This document shows, in pieces, positions 53,587 to 62,134 of a stretch of DNA of 64,000 bases (its first letter is position 1; each line of letters starts with the position of its first letter). The translations under genes were made by a program, and so were the position numbers. The notes under the pieces were generated by a model. The model ran no database searches. It saw only the letters and a program-made list of their open reading frames with translations, and was not told the DNA's origin. The stretch is from Acidobacteriota bacterium (GTDB lineage: Bacteria > Acidobacteriota > Thermoanaerobaculia > Multivoradales > Multivoraceae): assembly GCA_029263415.1 (NCBI GenBank), contig JAJCXN010000023.1, positions 62,001 to 126,000 of the forward strand, read 5' to 3'.

Positions 53587-56500
53587 GCCAAACTTCAAGT
53601 CACCAAAGCCCCAAGGGATTCTCCTTGCGCAGGCTCAGCGCAACCGCACTGATGGAGTGGAAGCTCAGCATGCGCCGGCCAATGGTGTGGGTGCTGATCG
53701 CTGTTTTAGGACTGGTGTTCTTCGGGCTTAGTCAGGGTGGACTCACCATTTCTGCTGGCGACTCGTCGGTCGGCGGCAACAAGGCCTGGGTCAACTCGCA
53801 GTTCAACATCGCCATGATGGTCACTCTGGTCGGCTTTCTGCTCTACACCTTCTTTGTCGCGATCACAGCTGGCATGTCCGTCATCAGAGATGACGAGACC
53901 AAGGTCAGCGAACTGCTGCACAGCAGCCCACTGCGACCAGCCGAGTACGTCTGGGGCAAGTTCCTGGGCGTCATGGCGGTGTTCGGTTTGGTGATGCTGC
54001 TGCAACTGCTGTTCCTGATCTTCTTCTTCCAAATCATGCCGATCGACCGAGCAGACGAAATCCGGGGCCCGTTCAAGCTTTCCAATTACGTCACACCGAT
54101 GGTCGTCTTCCTTGCACCGCTGGTGCTGTTCATCGGCGCCGTCTGCTTCGCCGTCGGAGAACGAACACGCAAACCGATCTTGGTATTCTTGCTTCCAGTC
54201 GCAGTGTTTCTCGCCTGCATCTTCTTCTTGTGGGGTTGGTCTCCGAGCTGGCTTGATCCACGCATCAACAAGCTCCTGATGATCATCGAGCCCAGTGCTT
54301 TCCGTTGGCTGCAAGAGACCTGGCTCAGCGTCGACCGCGGTATCGAGGTGTACAACCTAGAACCGGTTGGTTTGGATCGGACCTTTCTGCTCAATCGATT
54401 GTGGTTGATTGGCGTGAGTCTGGTAGCTCTGATCGCCAGCGTGCGCCATGCCGGCCGCGCAGCCGCAGGCGACTTAGCTCCGGGACGTATTGCCGCTTGG
54501 TTCGAGCGCCGCAAGAAGAAGCAACAGTCAACCGCAACGGTCTCTGATCACCCGGCTTTGGCGTCAGCGCCGCTCGCAGCACTGGGCATGAAGCAACGGA
54601 GACCGAGTTTGATAGGCGGTATTCGGCTGGTGCTGCAAAGTGAGTTACGCGAACTGCGCAACCAACCTGGCCTCTATCTCTTCACCCCGCTGATTCTGCT
54701 GCAGGTCGTGGGTTCGTCGCTGCTTGCACTGGGGGCCTTCAACACCCCTCTGCTCAACACGCCCGGGCTCTTGGCTCTACGCTCGTTCAACACACTGACT
54801 CTACTGGTGAGCTTCCTGCTGCTCTTCTACACGGTTGAATCTTTGGAGCGTGAGAAGTCAACAGGCTTTGCCGCGATCCTGAACGCCACGCCACTACGCA
54901 ATGCGGCCATGCTGTTCGGCAAATCACTGGCCAACGCCATGGTGGGTGCAGTGGTCGTCGCGGGCGCCCTTTTTGGAGCGCTCATTACGCTCTTGATTCA
55001 GGGCACCGTTGGCATCGAACTCTCACCGTTCGTCATCCTCTGGGGCCTTTTGCTGTTGCCAACATTCATCTTGTGGAGTTCATTCTGCTCGATGGTTCAC
55101 GCCATCACCCGCGATCGCTACGCAACCTACGCAACGGCGCTGGCGGCGTTGATCTTTAGCGGCTACCTCCAACAAATGGGTCGCATGACCTGGGTTTGGA
55201 ACTGGAATCTGTGGAACGTCTCCACTTGGAGCGACTTTGGCCTGTTCCAGTTGAACGGCGCGCAGCTTCTACTCAATCGACTGCTCGCGCTGAGTCTCGC
55301 CGTTCTCTTCCTAGCCATAGCGGTGAGGCTCTATGGGCGTCGTGATCTCGACACGGCACGCGTCCTGCACCGGCTCCGACCCCGACCGCTGATTCGCACT
55401 GTGCTCCGCACTTTGCCCTTCGCCGTGATCCCTATCACCCTGGCAGTGATTCTGGGTTTCCAAGTGCGAGAGGGCTTTCAAGGCGACGTTGCCGAAGAAA
55501 CAGGTAAGGACTATTGGCGCAAGAACATCGCCACCTATCGAGACTGGCGACCACCCGGAATCGAAACAGTTGAGGTGAACTTGGATCTCGAACCCGCACA
55601 GCGCGCGTTTGAAGTCAGTGGTGAGTACCGCTTCGTCAACGACACGGATGAAAATCTCAAAGAACTATTGATCACGCCAGCCTCCACTTGGACCGACCGT
55701 ACCTTCTTCATTAACGGCACCGAGACCGAGGGTGAGGATCGCAGCGGCCTGATCAAGTTCGTGCTAGACCCGCCGCTTGCGCCCGCACAGACTCTAGACT
55801 TCGGGTTCTCTCACAAGGGCCGTTACCCAGATGGGGCAACCAGGAACGGCGGCGGAACCGGCACCTTCATCCTTCCCGAGTCGGTCGTCCTTCACACCTT
55901 CGGCACCTCGTTCCTACCGATCCCGGGGTTCATCGAAACAATCGGTGTTGATGAGGACAACGCATCTGAAAGCAGGGACTACCCAGACGACTATTGGGAA
56001 GGCGAACTCGAGCCTGCGTTTGGTTTGGCCAAGCCCTTCACCACGCGCTTGGTGATTAGCGCTCCGGAGGACTTCATCGTCAATTCGGTGGGCGTTCTTG
56101 AGAGCGACCAGGTTGCCGATGGCCGAAGGACTGTCACTTGGGTGAGCGATCACCCGGTTCGACTCCTGAATGTGGTCGCCGGCAAATGGAAGGTGCACGA
56201 AGGCGAGGGCACCAAGATCTTCTACCTTCCCAAGCACTCGTACAACATCGAAGAGATGGGCATCGCGCTCGACGCTTCGCGGCGCTACTTCTCGGAGTGG
56301 TTCCACCCCTACCCGTGGCAAGAACTCAAGCTCTCTGAGTTCGCGGCCATGGCGGGCTACGCCCAAGGCTTCCCTACCAACATCACCTTCTCTGAAGGCA
56401 TCGGTTTCCTCACAAACTCAAAACCAGAATCTGCAGCCGCTTTCATGGTGACCGCCCACGAAGCGGCGCACCAATGGTGGGGCAACATCCTTACTCCTGG

Positions 56501-57284
56501 TGTCGCACCAGGTGGCAACATCCTCTCGGAAGGCATGTCGCACTACGCAACGTTGCTCTTGCACGAACAGGTGCTCGGATTGCGGGAACGGATCGGCTTC
56601 GCCAAGGTCATCGAGGACAACTACGGCAACGGACGTGTGGCCGACTCCGAGCGTCCGATGGTCAAGATCGACGGTTCGCGCGCCGGAGACACTACCGTCA
56701 CCTACGACAAAGGCGGTTGGGTGATGTGGATGTTGCATAACTTGCTCGGTCGTGAGCAGACGCTGGCTGGACTTCAAACCTTCATCAACGAGTACAAAGA
56801 CGGTCCCGACTTCCCGGTGCTCCAAGATCTGGTGGAGACCATGCGTCCGTTTGCAGCGGATGGCGCCGAGTTCCAGGCCTTCGTTGATCAATGGTTCTTC
56901 GACGTGGTGGTTCCTGAGTACAAGCTCAGTGACCATGAGGTCACCCAGACCGGCGACCGCTGGAGTCTAGATGTCACCATCAAGAACATCGGCACCGGCC
57001 TCATGCCGGTCGAGATCGCAGCCGAAACCAAGGATCGCTGGCCCGATGAAGATGAGGCGCGGGACAAGGCTGACCGCGAAAGCACCGAGCAGGCCAAGCC
57101 CAAGTTGGGCACCGGTAGTGTCGAAAGTGACGGCTACCAGGCCGCTCGCCAAATCGTCACTCTCGGACCCGACCAAGAAGCCCGCTTGACCTTCGACCTT
57201 GCCTTCGAGCCCAAGCAAGTCATCGTTGATCCAGACGCGCTGGTCCTCCAACTAAAGCGTGAGGCCGCAATCCTGCGATTCTGA
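53583..57284 (+). CDS. ABC-2 type permease fused to an M1-family metallopeptidase
   Basis: A 1233-residue fusion. The N-terminal half (about 1-640) contains two ABC-2 permease blocks of about six helices each, joined by a basic linker near residue 300 (RKKKQQS). The C-terminal part, about 690-1130, is an M1 aminopeptidase-like domain. Zinc ligands are H959 and H963 in HEAAHQWWGN and E983 in ILSEGMSHY; the spacing is one residue longer than in classical M1 enzymes. A Tyr-containing segment TTVTYDKGGWVMW follows. The peptidase would face outward and could cut the exported or imported peptide. The last 130 residues form an Ig-like domain. The start is GTG 53583. Confidence 0.93.
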   Translation: MSQTSSHQSPKGFSLRRLSATALMEWKLSMRRPMVWVLIAVLGLVFFGLSQGGLTISAGDSSVGGNKAWVNSQFNIAMMVTLVGFLLYTFFVAITAGMSVIRDDETKVSELLHSSPLRPAEYVWGKFLGVMAVFGLVMLLQLLFLIFFFQIMPIDRADEIRGPFKLSNYVTPMVVFLAPLVLFIGAVCFAVGERTRKPILVFLLPVAVFLACIFFLWGWSPSWLDPRINKLLMIIEPSAFRWLQETWLSVDRGIEVYNLEPVGLDRTFLLNRLWLIGVSLVALIASVRHAGRAAAGDLAPGRIAAWFERRKKKQQSTATVSDHPALASAPLAALGMKQRRPSLIGGIRLVLQSELRELRNQPGLYLFTPLILLQVVGSSLLALGAFNTPLLNTPGLLALRSFNTLTLLVSFLLLFYTVESLEREKSTGFAAILNATPLRNAAMLFGKSLANAMVGAVVVAGALFGALITLLIQGTVGIELSPFVILWGLLLLPTFILWSSFCSMVHAITRDRYATYATALAALIFSGYLQQMGRMTWVWNWNLWNVSTWSDFGLFQLNGAQLLLNRLLALSLAVLFLAIAVRLYGRRDLDTARVLHRLRPRPLIRTVLRTLPFAVIPITLAVILGFQVREGFQGDVAEETGKDYWRKNIATYRDWRPPGIETVEVNLDLEPAQRAFEVSGEYRFVNDTDENLKELLITPASTWTDRTFFINGTETEGEDRSGLIKFVLDPPLAPAQTLDFGFSHKGRYPDGATRNGGGTGTFILPESVVLHTFGTSFLPIPGFIETIGVDEDNASESRDYPDDYWEGELEPAFGLAKPFTTRLVISAPEDFIVNSVGVLESDQVADGRRTVTWVSDHPVRLLNVVAGKWKVHEGEGTKIFYLPKHSYNIEEMGIALDASRRYFSEWFHPYPWQELKLSEFAAMAGYAQGFPTNITFSEGIGFLTNSKPESAAAFMVTAHEAAHQWWGNILTPGVAPGGNILSEGMSHYATLLLHEQVLGLRERIGFAKVIEDNYGNGRVADSERPMVKIDGSRAGDTTVTYDKGGWVMWMLHNLLGREQTLAGLQTFINEYKDGPDFPVLQDLVETMRPFAADGAEFQAFVDQWFFDVVVPEYKLSDHEVTQTGDRWSLDVTIKNIGTGLMPVEIAAETKDRWPDEDEARDKADRESTEQAKPKLGTGSVESDGYQAARQIVTLGPDQEARLTFDLAFEPKQVIVDPDALVLQLKREAAILRF

Positions 57285-57324
57285 GTTAGAGGCGCTCCCC
57301 CCAAAGGTAAAGCAGACGGGCTGA

Positions 57325-58629
57325 CTAGTTCCAGCCCTCTGCTTCAAGATCGCGTTCGATCAAATGGCCGTACTTCTTGATGGCACGCTCGCGTTCAGCG
57401 AGCAAGTGCCCCCGTGGGAACAGCCCATCGTGCGCTTGGTACTCGCGTAGCAGTTGGCGCGCAACGGTGACCTTGTGCACCTCCGTGGGACCATCTGCTA
57501 ATCCCATGACCAGTGAGCCGATCACCTGGTTCACAAACGGCATCTCGTTCGATACACCCAACGAACCATGCAAGTGCGCGGCGCGGGACGCTGCGTTGTA
57601 GTACACCGTGGGCATCAAGGCCTTGATCGCTGAGATGTCTTTGCGCACCTTCAAATAGTCACCGTACTTATCGATCTTCCAGGCGGTCTGAAGCACGAAC
57701 AACCGGAACTGTTCGAGTTCCATCCAGGTGTCTGCGATCTTCTCCTGCACCATCTGCTTGTGAGCCAACAACTCACCTTGTGTCTCGCGCGACAACACCC
57801 GTTCGCACATCATGTCGAAGGCCTTCTTGATCTGGCCCACGGTCCGCATCGCGTGGTGGATGCGACCACCACCGAGGCGCGTCTGCGCAACCGCGAAACC
57901 CTGGCCCTCGCCACCCAGTAGATTCTCGGCTGGCACTCGCACATTCTCGTAGCGAATGTAGCCGTGACTGCCATGCCCCCGCTTCTCTGAGCCCACCCCG
58001 ACGTTGCGCAGGATATTCACACCGGGTGCGTCTTTGGGAACGATGAACATCGACAGCCGGTTGTAGGGCGGCGCATCAGGATGAGTGACCACCATCGCGA
58101 TCAAGAACGTAGCGTAGCGCGCGTTGGACGAGAACCATTTCTCACCGTTGATCACCCACTCATCGCCATCACGCTCTGCTTTGCACTTGAACATCTTGGG
58201 GTCAGCACCGGCATGAGGTTCAGTCATCGAGAACGCAGAGACAATCTCGTTCTCGAGCAAAGGTTTGAGATATTTCTCTTTATGCTCTTCAGTACCGTAG
58301 TGAGCCAAAATCTCGCCGTTGCCCGAGTCGGGCGCTTGGCAACCGAAGACCAAAGGAGCAAAACGCGACCGGCCGAGGATCTCGTTCATCAACCCCAGTT
58401 TGACCTGGCCATATCCCGGACCGCCAAGATCAGGCCCGAGGTGACACGCCCACAACTTCCGCTTGCGCACCTGTGCCTGGAGCGGTCGGATGACTCGCAC
58501 CACATCGGCGTCTTCCAGGTCATAGGGGCTGTCCAGCAGATGATCCAGCGGTTCCACTGCCTCGCGCACGAACGCATCTATCCAATCGAGTTCCCGTTGG
58601 AATTCAGGGTCAGTCTCGAAATCCCACAT
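57325..58629 (-). CDS. acyl-CoA dehydrogenase (434 aa)
   Basis: A flavin-dependent acyl-CoA dehydrogenase. ATG 58629 is preferred because AGGAG lies 10-14 bases upstream. Family motifs are SAFSMTEPHAGADPKMFKC near residues 148-166, VNGEKWFSSNARYATFLI, and the C-terminal helices with GLADGPTEVHKVTVARQLL near 393-411. The layout is closest to the long ACAD10/11-like or FadE2-like branch. It is convergent with the M1 fusion gene, 40 bases apart, and lies downstream of the radical SAM gene on the same strand, with a triplicated 18-base repeat between them. Confidence 0.92.
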   Translation of the reverse strand: MWDFETDPEFQRELDWIDAFVREAVEPLDHLLDSPYDLEDADVVRVIRPLQAQVRKRKLWACHLGPDLGGPGYGQVKLGLMNEILGRSRFAPLVFGCQAPDSGNGEILAHYGTEEHKEKYLKPLLENEIVSAFSMTEPHAGADPKMFKCKAERDGDEWVINGEKWFSSNARYATFLIAMVVTHPDAPPYNRLSMFIVPKDAPGVNILRNVGVGSEKRGHGSHGYIRYENVRVPAENLLGGEGQGFAVAQTRLGGGRIHHAMRTVGQIKKAFDMMCERVLSRETQGELLAHKQMVQEKIADTWMELEQFRLFVLQTAWKIDKYGDYLKVRKDISAIKALMPTVYYNAASRAAHLHGSLGVSNEMPFVNQVIGSLVMGLADGPTEVHKVTVARQLLREYQAHDGLFPRGHLLAERERAIKKYGHLIERDLEAEGWN

Positions 58630-58672
58630 ACCAGGTACTCCTACGCCGCACCAGGAGGGCAGCGGTGTCAAT

Positions 58673-58726
58673 CGTCTGTGCGTTCTTAGTCGTCTGTGCG
58701 TTCTTAGTCGTCTGTGCGGTCTTAGT
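58673..58726 (+). repeat. 18-base intergenic tandem repeat, 3 copies
   Basis: CGTCTGTGCGTTCTTAGT is repeated exactly at 58673-58690 and 58691-58708, and with one change at 58709-58726. The repeat lies in the 147-base gap between the radical SAM stop and the acyl-CoA dehydrogenase start. No part of it is in a supported gene. Confidence 0.95.
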
Positions 58727-58776
58727 CTTTGAATCGAACCCGGATGCTGCGCTCTGCGTCCCTAGCCAATGGCTCC

Positions 58777-60480
58777 TTAAGCCGGCGCCAACTGAACGAG
58801 TTCGGGCTCGCTCAGTCGAGTCGGAAGGGGATCGGGCCCGCCGGGTCCAGAGTGCATCTGGACATCGCCCTCGCGTTGCCACTCGATCTTGAGCGACGCG
58901 TCGGTCTCAAAATGAGGTCGCCGCTCATCCGGTTCCAGCAATTCTGCATAGCGACCCAAGCGCTGTTCGAAGCGTTGGTGGTAGAAGTCGGGTAAGCGAT
59001 CGCTCCGCCGCTCGTGGAATGCCAGAAAGTTGGCATCGCTGGCCAACATCTGGCGGATTCGCTTGAACTCCTTGATCTCACTCCAAGCGCCCGCGGCCTG
59101 GACCGAGTGAATCGCCTTGACCAACCAATGCGTACCGTTGCCGAGGCGCCGCCTCCAGCTGCCGGCCGTGTTCATCTCGGCGAAGACCTCGATCAATAGA
59201 TCGTAGTACTCGATCACTCCGTAGTGCTTGGGAACGAAGACCAAGTAGGGGTTGTAGTAGAACAGGAAGGGCAGTTCCCGCAAGACGCGATCGCTGTCCA
59301 ACAGATCATCGAACAGTGGGGTCCCACCAAATGGTGTCGGGATGTTGATGCCGGGCCACACGTGCGGGTTGCGACGGATGAACTCCCGAGTCAACTCCGC
59401 TGGATCGCGCCCTGAATCCGCGTCGGTGCCCAAGACGAAGTTGCCCTGGAATCCGTTGACAAAGTGCTTTAGTTTGTCGAACTGAGCGGTGACCGCCTCG
59501 AGCTTCTTGCGACCGTTCGCGCGGCCAGTTCCTGCCTTGCCCGAGTACTCCTGCCACGATTCAATTCCGGCGACGGCATATGCGCATCGTGTGTCCTTGA
59601 GTCGCTGCATCCGAGACTCTTTGAGTACCGACAGCGAACTCTCCATCACATACGGCAGGCGACGCTCGGGTTCAATCGATTCGAGCACGTCCATAGTTTG
59701 ATCAAACTGCACTGCAAAGTTTGGGTCGTGATAACCAACGATCACTTTGGGGTAGTTGTCCGCAAGGAACTCTAGATCCCGACGCAAGTGTTCGCTCGGC
59801 AACCTTACGTAGCGACTATTCCAATCGACGCAGAAGTCGCAGGTGTAGGGGCACCCAACGCTGGCTAGAAGCGGTACCGCCTGCCAAAACGTTCGGCCCT
59901 TCTCACTCAACGACGACGCGCGCAATTCAGGCAGACGCTCTTCGACACTAGGGAAGTCTTCCAGGGTACGGCCACTGCTGATCGCGGTGGCCCTGGGATA
60001 GTGGCCGGCCAAGAGATCCTCAATCAACTGGCGATCGCAGTCGCCGACCACCCAATCGAAGAAGCGCAGAGCATCATCCGGAAAGGATCGCGCGTGGGCG
60101 CCTCCAAGAACGGTGAGAGCACCGTGGCCCTTGAACCACTTCGCCAGCGCATAGGCCAAGGGAGCCGCCTTGGTGTATGCACACAAGAACAACACGTCCA
60201 CGTCATCCGGGATCAGGGTATGCGGCGCCTCATGCCCGTGGTAGGTGGCGTAGGCCACAGTGTGGCCCATTTGCCGGCACCAGACTGAGACCGCCTGAGG
60301 CGTAATGCTGGTGAACTGCTTACGAAAGTGTGAGCCGTACATGCGCTCACCGAAACTTTGAGGCGCAGCATCGCTCAGTAGGTCGAGAACACCGATCTTG
60401 AGCGCTCGGCCTCGGCCAGCATTTGGGCTGGAGCTTGGCTCCGGCCTCTCGATAGCAATCTGGTCTTTGGGCGAGAACAT
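58777..60480 (-). CDS. B12-binding-domain radical SAM protein
   Basis: A 567-residue radical SAM enzyme. An N-terminal cobalamin-binding-like Rossmann domain covers about residues 26-165 (FLCAYTKAAPLAYALAKWF, TVLGGAHARSFPDDAL). The cluster motif is C210-x3-C214-x2-C217 in GCPYTCDFC. The radical SAM barrel continues to about 420 and a C-terminal alpha-rich region follows. Such proteins carry out methylations, rearrangements or cyclisations. The B12-domain His cannot be identified with certainty, so cobalamin may not be used. It is divergent from a methyltransferase gene. Substrate unknown. Confidence 0.87.
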   Translation of the reverse strand: MFSPKDQIAIERPEPSSSPNAGRGRALKIGVLDLLSDAAPQSFGERMYGSHFRKQFTSITPQAVSVWCRQMGHTVAYATYHGHEAPHTLIPDDVDVLFLCAYTKAAPLAYALAKWFKGHGALTVLGGAHARSFPDDALRFFDWVVGDCDRQLIEDLLAGHYPRATAISSGRTLEDFPSVEERLPELRASSLSEKGRTFWQAVPLLASVGCPYTCDFCVDWNSRYVRLPSEHLRRDLEFLADNYPKVIVGYHDPNFAVQFDQTMDVLESIEPERRLPYVMESSLSVLKESRMQRLKDTRCAYAVAGIESWQEYSGKAGTGRANGRKKLEAVTAQFDKLKHFVNGFQGNFVLGTDADSGRDPAELTREFIRRNPHVWPGINIPTPFGGTPLFDDLLDSDRVLRELPFLFYYNPYLVFVPKHYGVIEYYDLLIEVFAEMNTAGSWRRRLGNGTHWLVKAIHSVQAAGAWSEIKEFKRIRQMLASDANFLAFHERRSDRLPDFYHQRFEQRLGRYAELLEPDERRPHFETDASLKIEWQREGDVQMHSGPGGPDPLPTRLSEPELVQLAPA

Positions 60481-60531
60481 GGACTGAGCCCCAGAGTGGC
60501 GGGAAACGACTGGCGAGTGCTCCTAGGCACC

Positions 60532-60563
60532 GCTTCCCAATAACAGCGCCTCCCAATTACAGC
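60532..60563 (+). repeat. 16-base direct repeat upstream of the methyltransferase gene
   Basis: CGCTTCCCAATAACAG (60532-60547) is followed at once by CGCCTCCCAATTACAG (60548-60563). It lies between the divergent radical SAM and methyltransferase genes and could be a regulator site or a tandem duplication. Confidence 0.7.
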
Positions 60564-60705
60564 GCAAAAAAACGTGTAGTCGTCATAGTGTATGCGCTGC
60601 AGCCTTTCCCAGCTTCGGCCAAGAGCCGTCTATCCCTCCACCAGGCCCCATCCTTTGAGCCAGCCCGCCAAATCGCAGCCTAAACCGCACGGCGATACCT
60701 CCACC

Positions 60706-61521
60706 ATGGTGAGCGACTCTCTCACCGCAGAGATCGCGGTCCAGTACGATCGTTTTCAAGCGGCGCTCGAGAACCTCGACAAACCAGCCAAGTACCTCAA
60801 CTACGGCTATACAACCAACGCCAATCAGAGCTACGAAGAACGCCAGGCGGCGCTCTGTCTCGAGGTGTTCCGAGCAGCGCAGATCGCACCAAATCACCAG
60901 ATCATCGACGTTGGTTTTGGCAGTGGTGAGCAAGACTTCTTGTGGGCCGATCAGTTTCCGTTCAAGCACCTCCAAGGCTTCAACATCTCTCCAGCTCAGG
61001 TGAAGTTCGCGAACCAACGGTCGAACGACGAGAATTTGAACCACCGTCTCGAGTTCACCCTTGGTCGCGCCGAAGAGTTGCCGGGAGCTAACACCAGTAG
61101 CGTTGATCGCCTTCTGGCAGTGGAGTGTGCGTTCTACTTCGACCGGCCCCGGTTCTACCAACGAGCAGCAGAGGTGCTCCGCCCCGGCGGACTGCTAGTC
61201 GCGGCCGACATCAGTTTCGCTAGCTGCATGCGTCCGGCAACTTGGCTCAGGGAGGACCTTCGCCGCGTCGGCACCCTGCGCCTCAATCGTCGGGCCTGGG
61301 AACGACAATTCAACACACACAGCGTACGGGCGATCCACCGCGAAGTCCGCCCCGGCGTCGAGATGACGGTTCGAGAAATCAAACGAACTTTGGACGATCC
61401 GGCCTTCACCCCACAGCAACGCAGCCAATGGAAGTCGATGGCGTTTTGGTCGCAACTCGTGGCAATGGGTCTCGCGTCGCGCCTACTTCGTTATGACTTG
61501 ATTGTGCTCGAGCGACGATAG
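60706..61521 (+). CDS. class I SAM-dependent methyltransferase
   Basis: A 271-residue methyltransferase. ATG 60706 is chosen because the upstream frame is Pro/Ser-rich and unlike a fold. The SAM motif IIDVGFGSGEQDF is near residues 66-78, a second motif NHRLEFTLGRAEELP near 109-123, and the motif after VLRPGGLLVAADISFASC near 159-176. The N-terminal helices (YDRFQAALENLDKPAKYLNYGYT) recall enzymes methylating isoprenoid or polyketide-like substrates, but that is only a resemblance. It overlaps the convergent hydroxylase-family gene by 31 bases. A tailoring step with the divergent radical SAM enzyme is possible. Confidence 0.88.
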   Translation: MVSDSLTAEIAVQYDRFQAALENLDKPAKYLNYGYTTNANQSYEERQAALCLEVFRAAQIAPNHQIIDVGFGSGEQDFLWADQFPFKHLQGFNISPAQVKFANQRSNDENLNHRLEFTLGRAEELPGANTSSVDRLLAVECAFYFDRPRFYQRAAEVLRPGGLLVAADISFASCMRPATWLREDLRRVGTLRLNRRAWERQFNTHSVRAIHREVRPGVEMTVREIKRTLDDPAFTPQQRSQWKSMAFWSQLVAMGLASRLLRYDLIVLERR

Positions 61522-62102
61522 GTCCCAAACACCCGGTCCCAGAGGCTGGTGGTCGTTCCAAAGTTGTAGCGAGCTAGCTGGTGATGCACTTCGTGATTCT
61601 TGCGCAGACTCGCCCACACACCTCGGCCGGTCGTGGTCGACTTCTCCGCACCGCTGTGGTGATGGAAGATGTGATGCAACAGCGAGAACGACGCATAGCC
61701 GCTCGCAGCGCCCGCAACGAAGAAGGCCGCAAGCATTCTCCCGAGGACCAACGACAACAGCCACCAGACAAGTAGTTCGAACAGCGGAATCACAAACAAC
61801 GGTGAAGCGAGCAACGTTCGCTCTTCCCGGTGATGATGCGCGTGCCCTTCTTGGGCAAGCGTCTTAGGTCCGTGGAGAATGTACCGATGCAACACATACT
61901 CGAGCAGGGACCAGAACAGCCAACCCGCAAGCAGCGCTGGGATTGCAAGCGCACCTCGAGAGGCTCCTGTCGCCAACAGCACCAGACCGGTCGCTAGATA
62001 GATCACGGCCATCAGACAATCGCCGACCAGGCTGCCCCAGTAGTTCAGCGGACTGTAGACAAACCGCGACAGCAATGTGGGTTGTGCTTCTCGCTTGTTC
62101 AT
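61491..62102 (-). CDS. fatty-acid-hydroxylase/sterol-desaturase-family membrane protein
   Basis: A 203-residue integral membrane di-iron protein. ATG 62102 is chosen because hydrophobic and His-rich elements start soon after. The four histidine motifs of the superfamily are visible: HRYILH, EGHAHHHREE, HHIFHHH and NHEVHHQ. Helices lie at about 22-60 and 100-125. It may hydroxylate or desaturate a lipid such as a fatty acid or isoprenoid. The gene starts 32 bases after the kinase gene on the same strand. Confidence 0.88.
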   Translation of the reverse strand: MNKREAQPTLLSRFVYSPLNYWGSLVGDCLMAVIYLATGLVLLATGASRGALAIPALLAGWLFWSLLEYVLHRYILHGPKTLAQEGHAHHHREERTLLASPLFVIPLFELLVWWLLSLVLGRMLAAFFVAGAASGYASFSLLHHIFHHHSGAEKSTTTGRGVWASLRKNHEVHHQLARYNFGTTTSLWDRVFGTYRRSSTIKS

Positions 62103-62134
62103 CGCTGCTGAGCTTCGCCCTGTCCCCGGAAACC

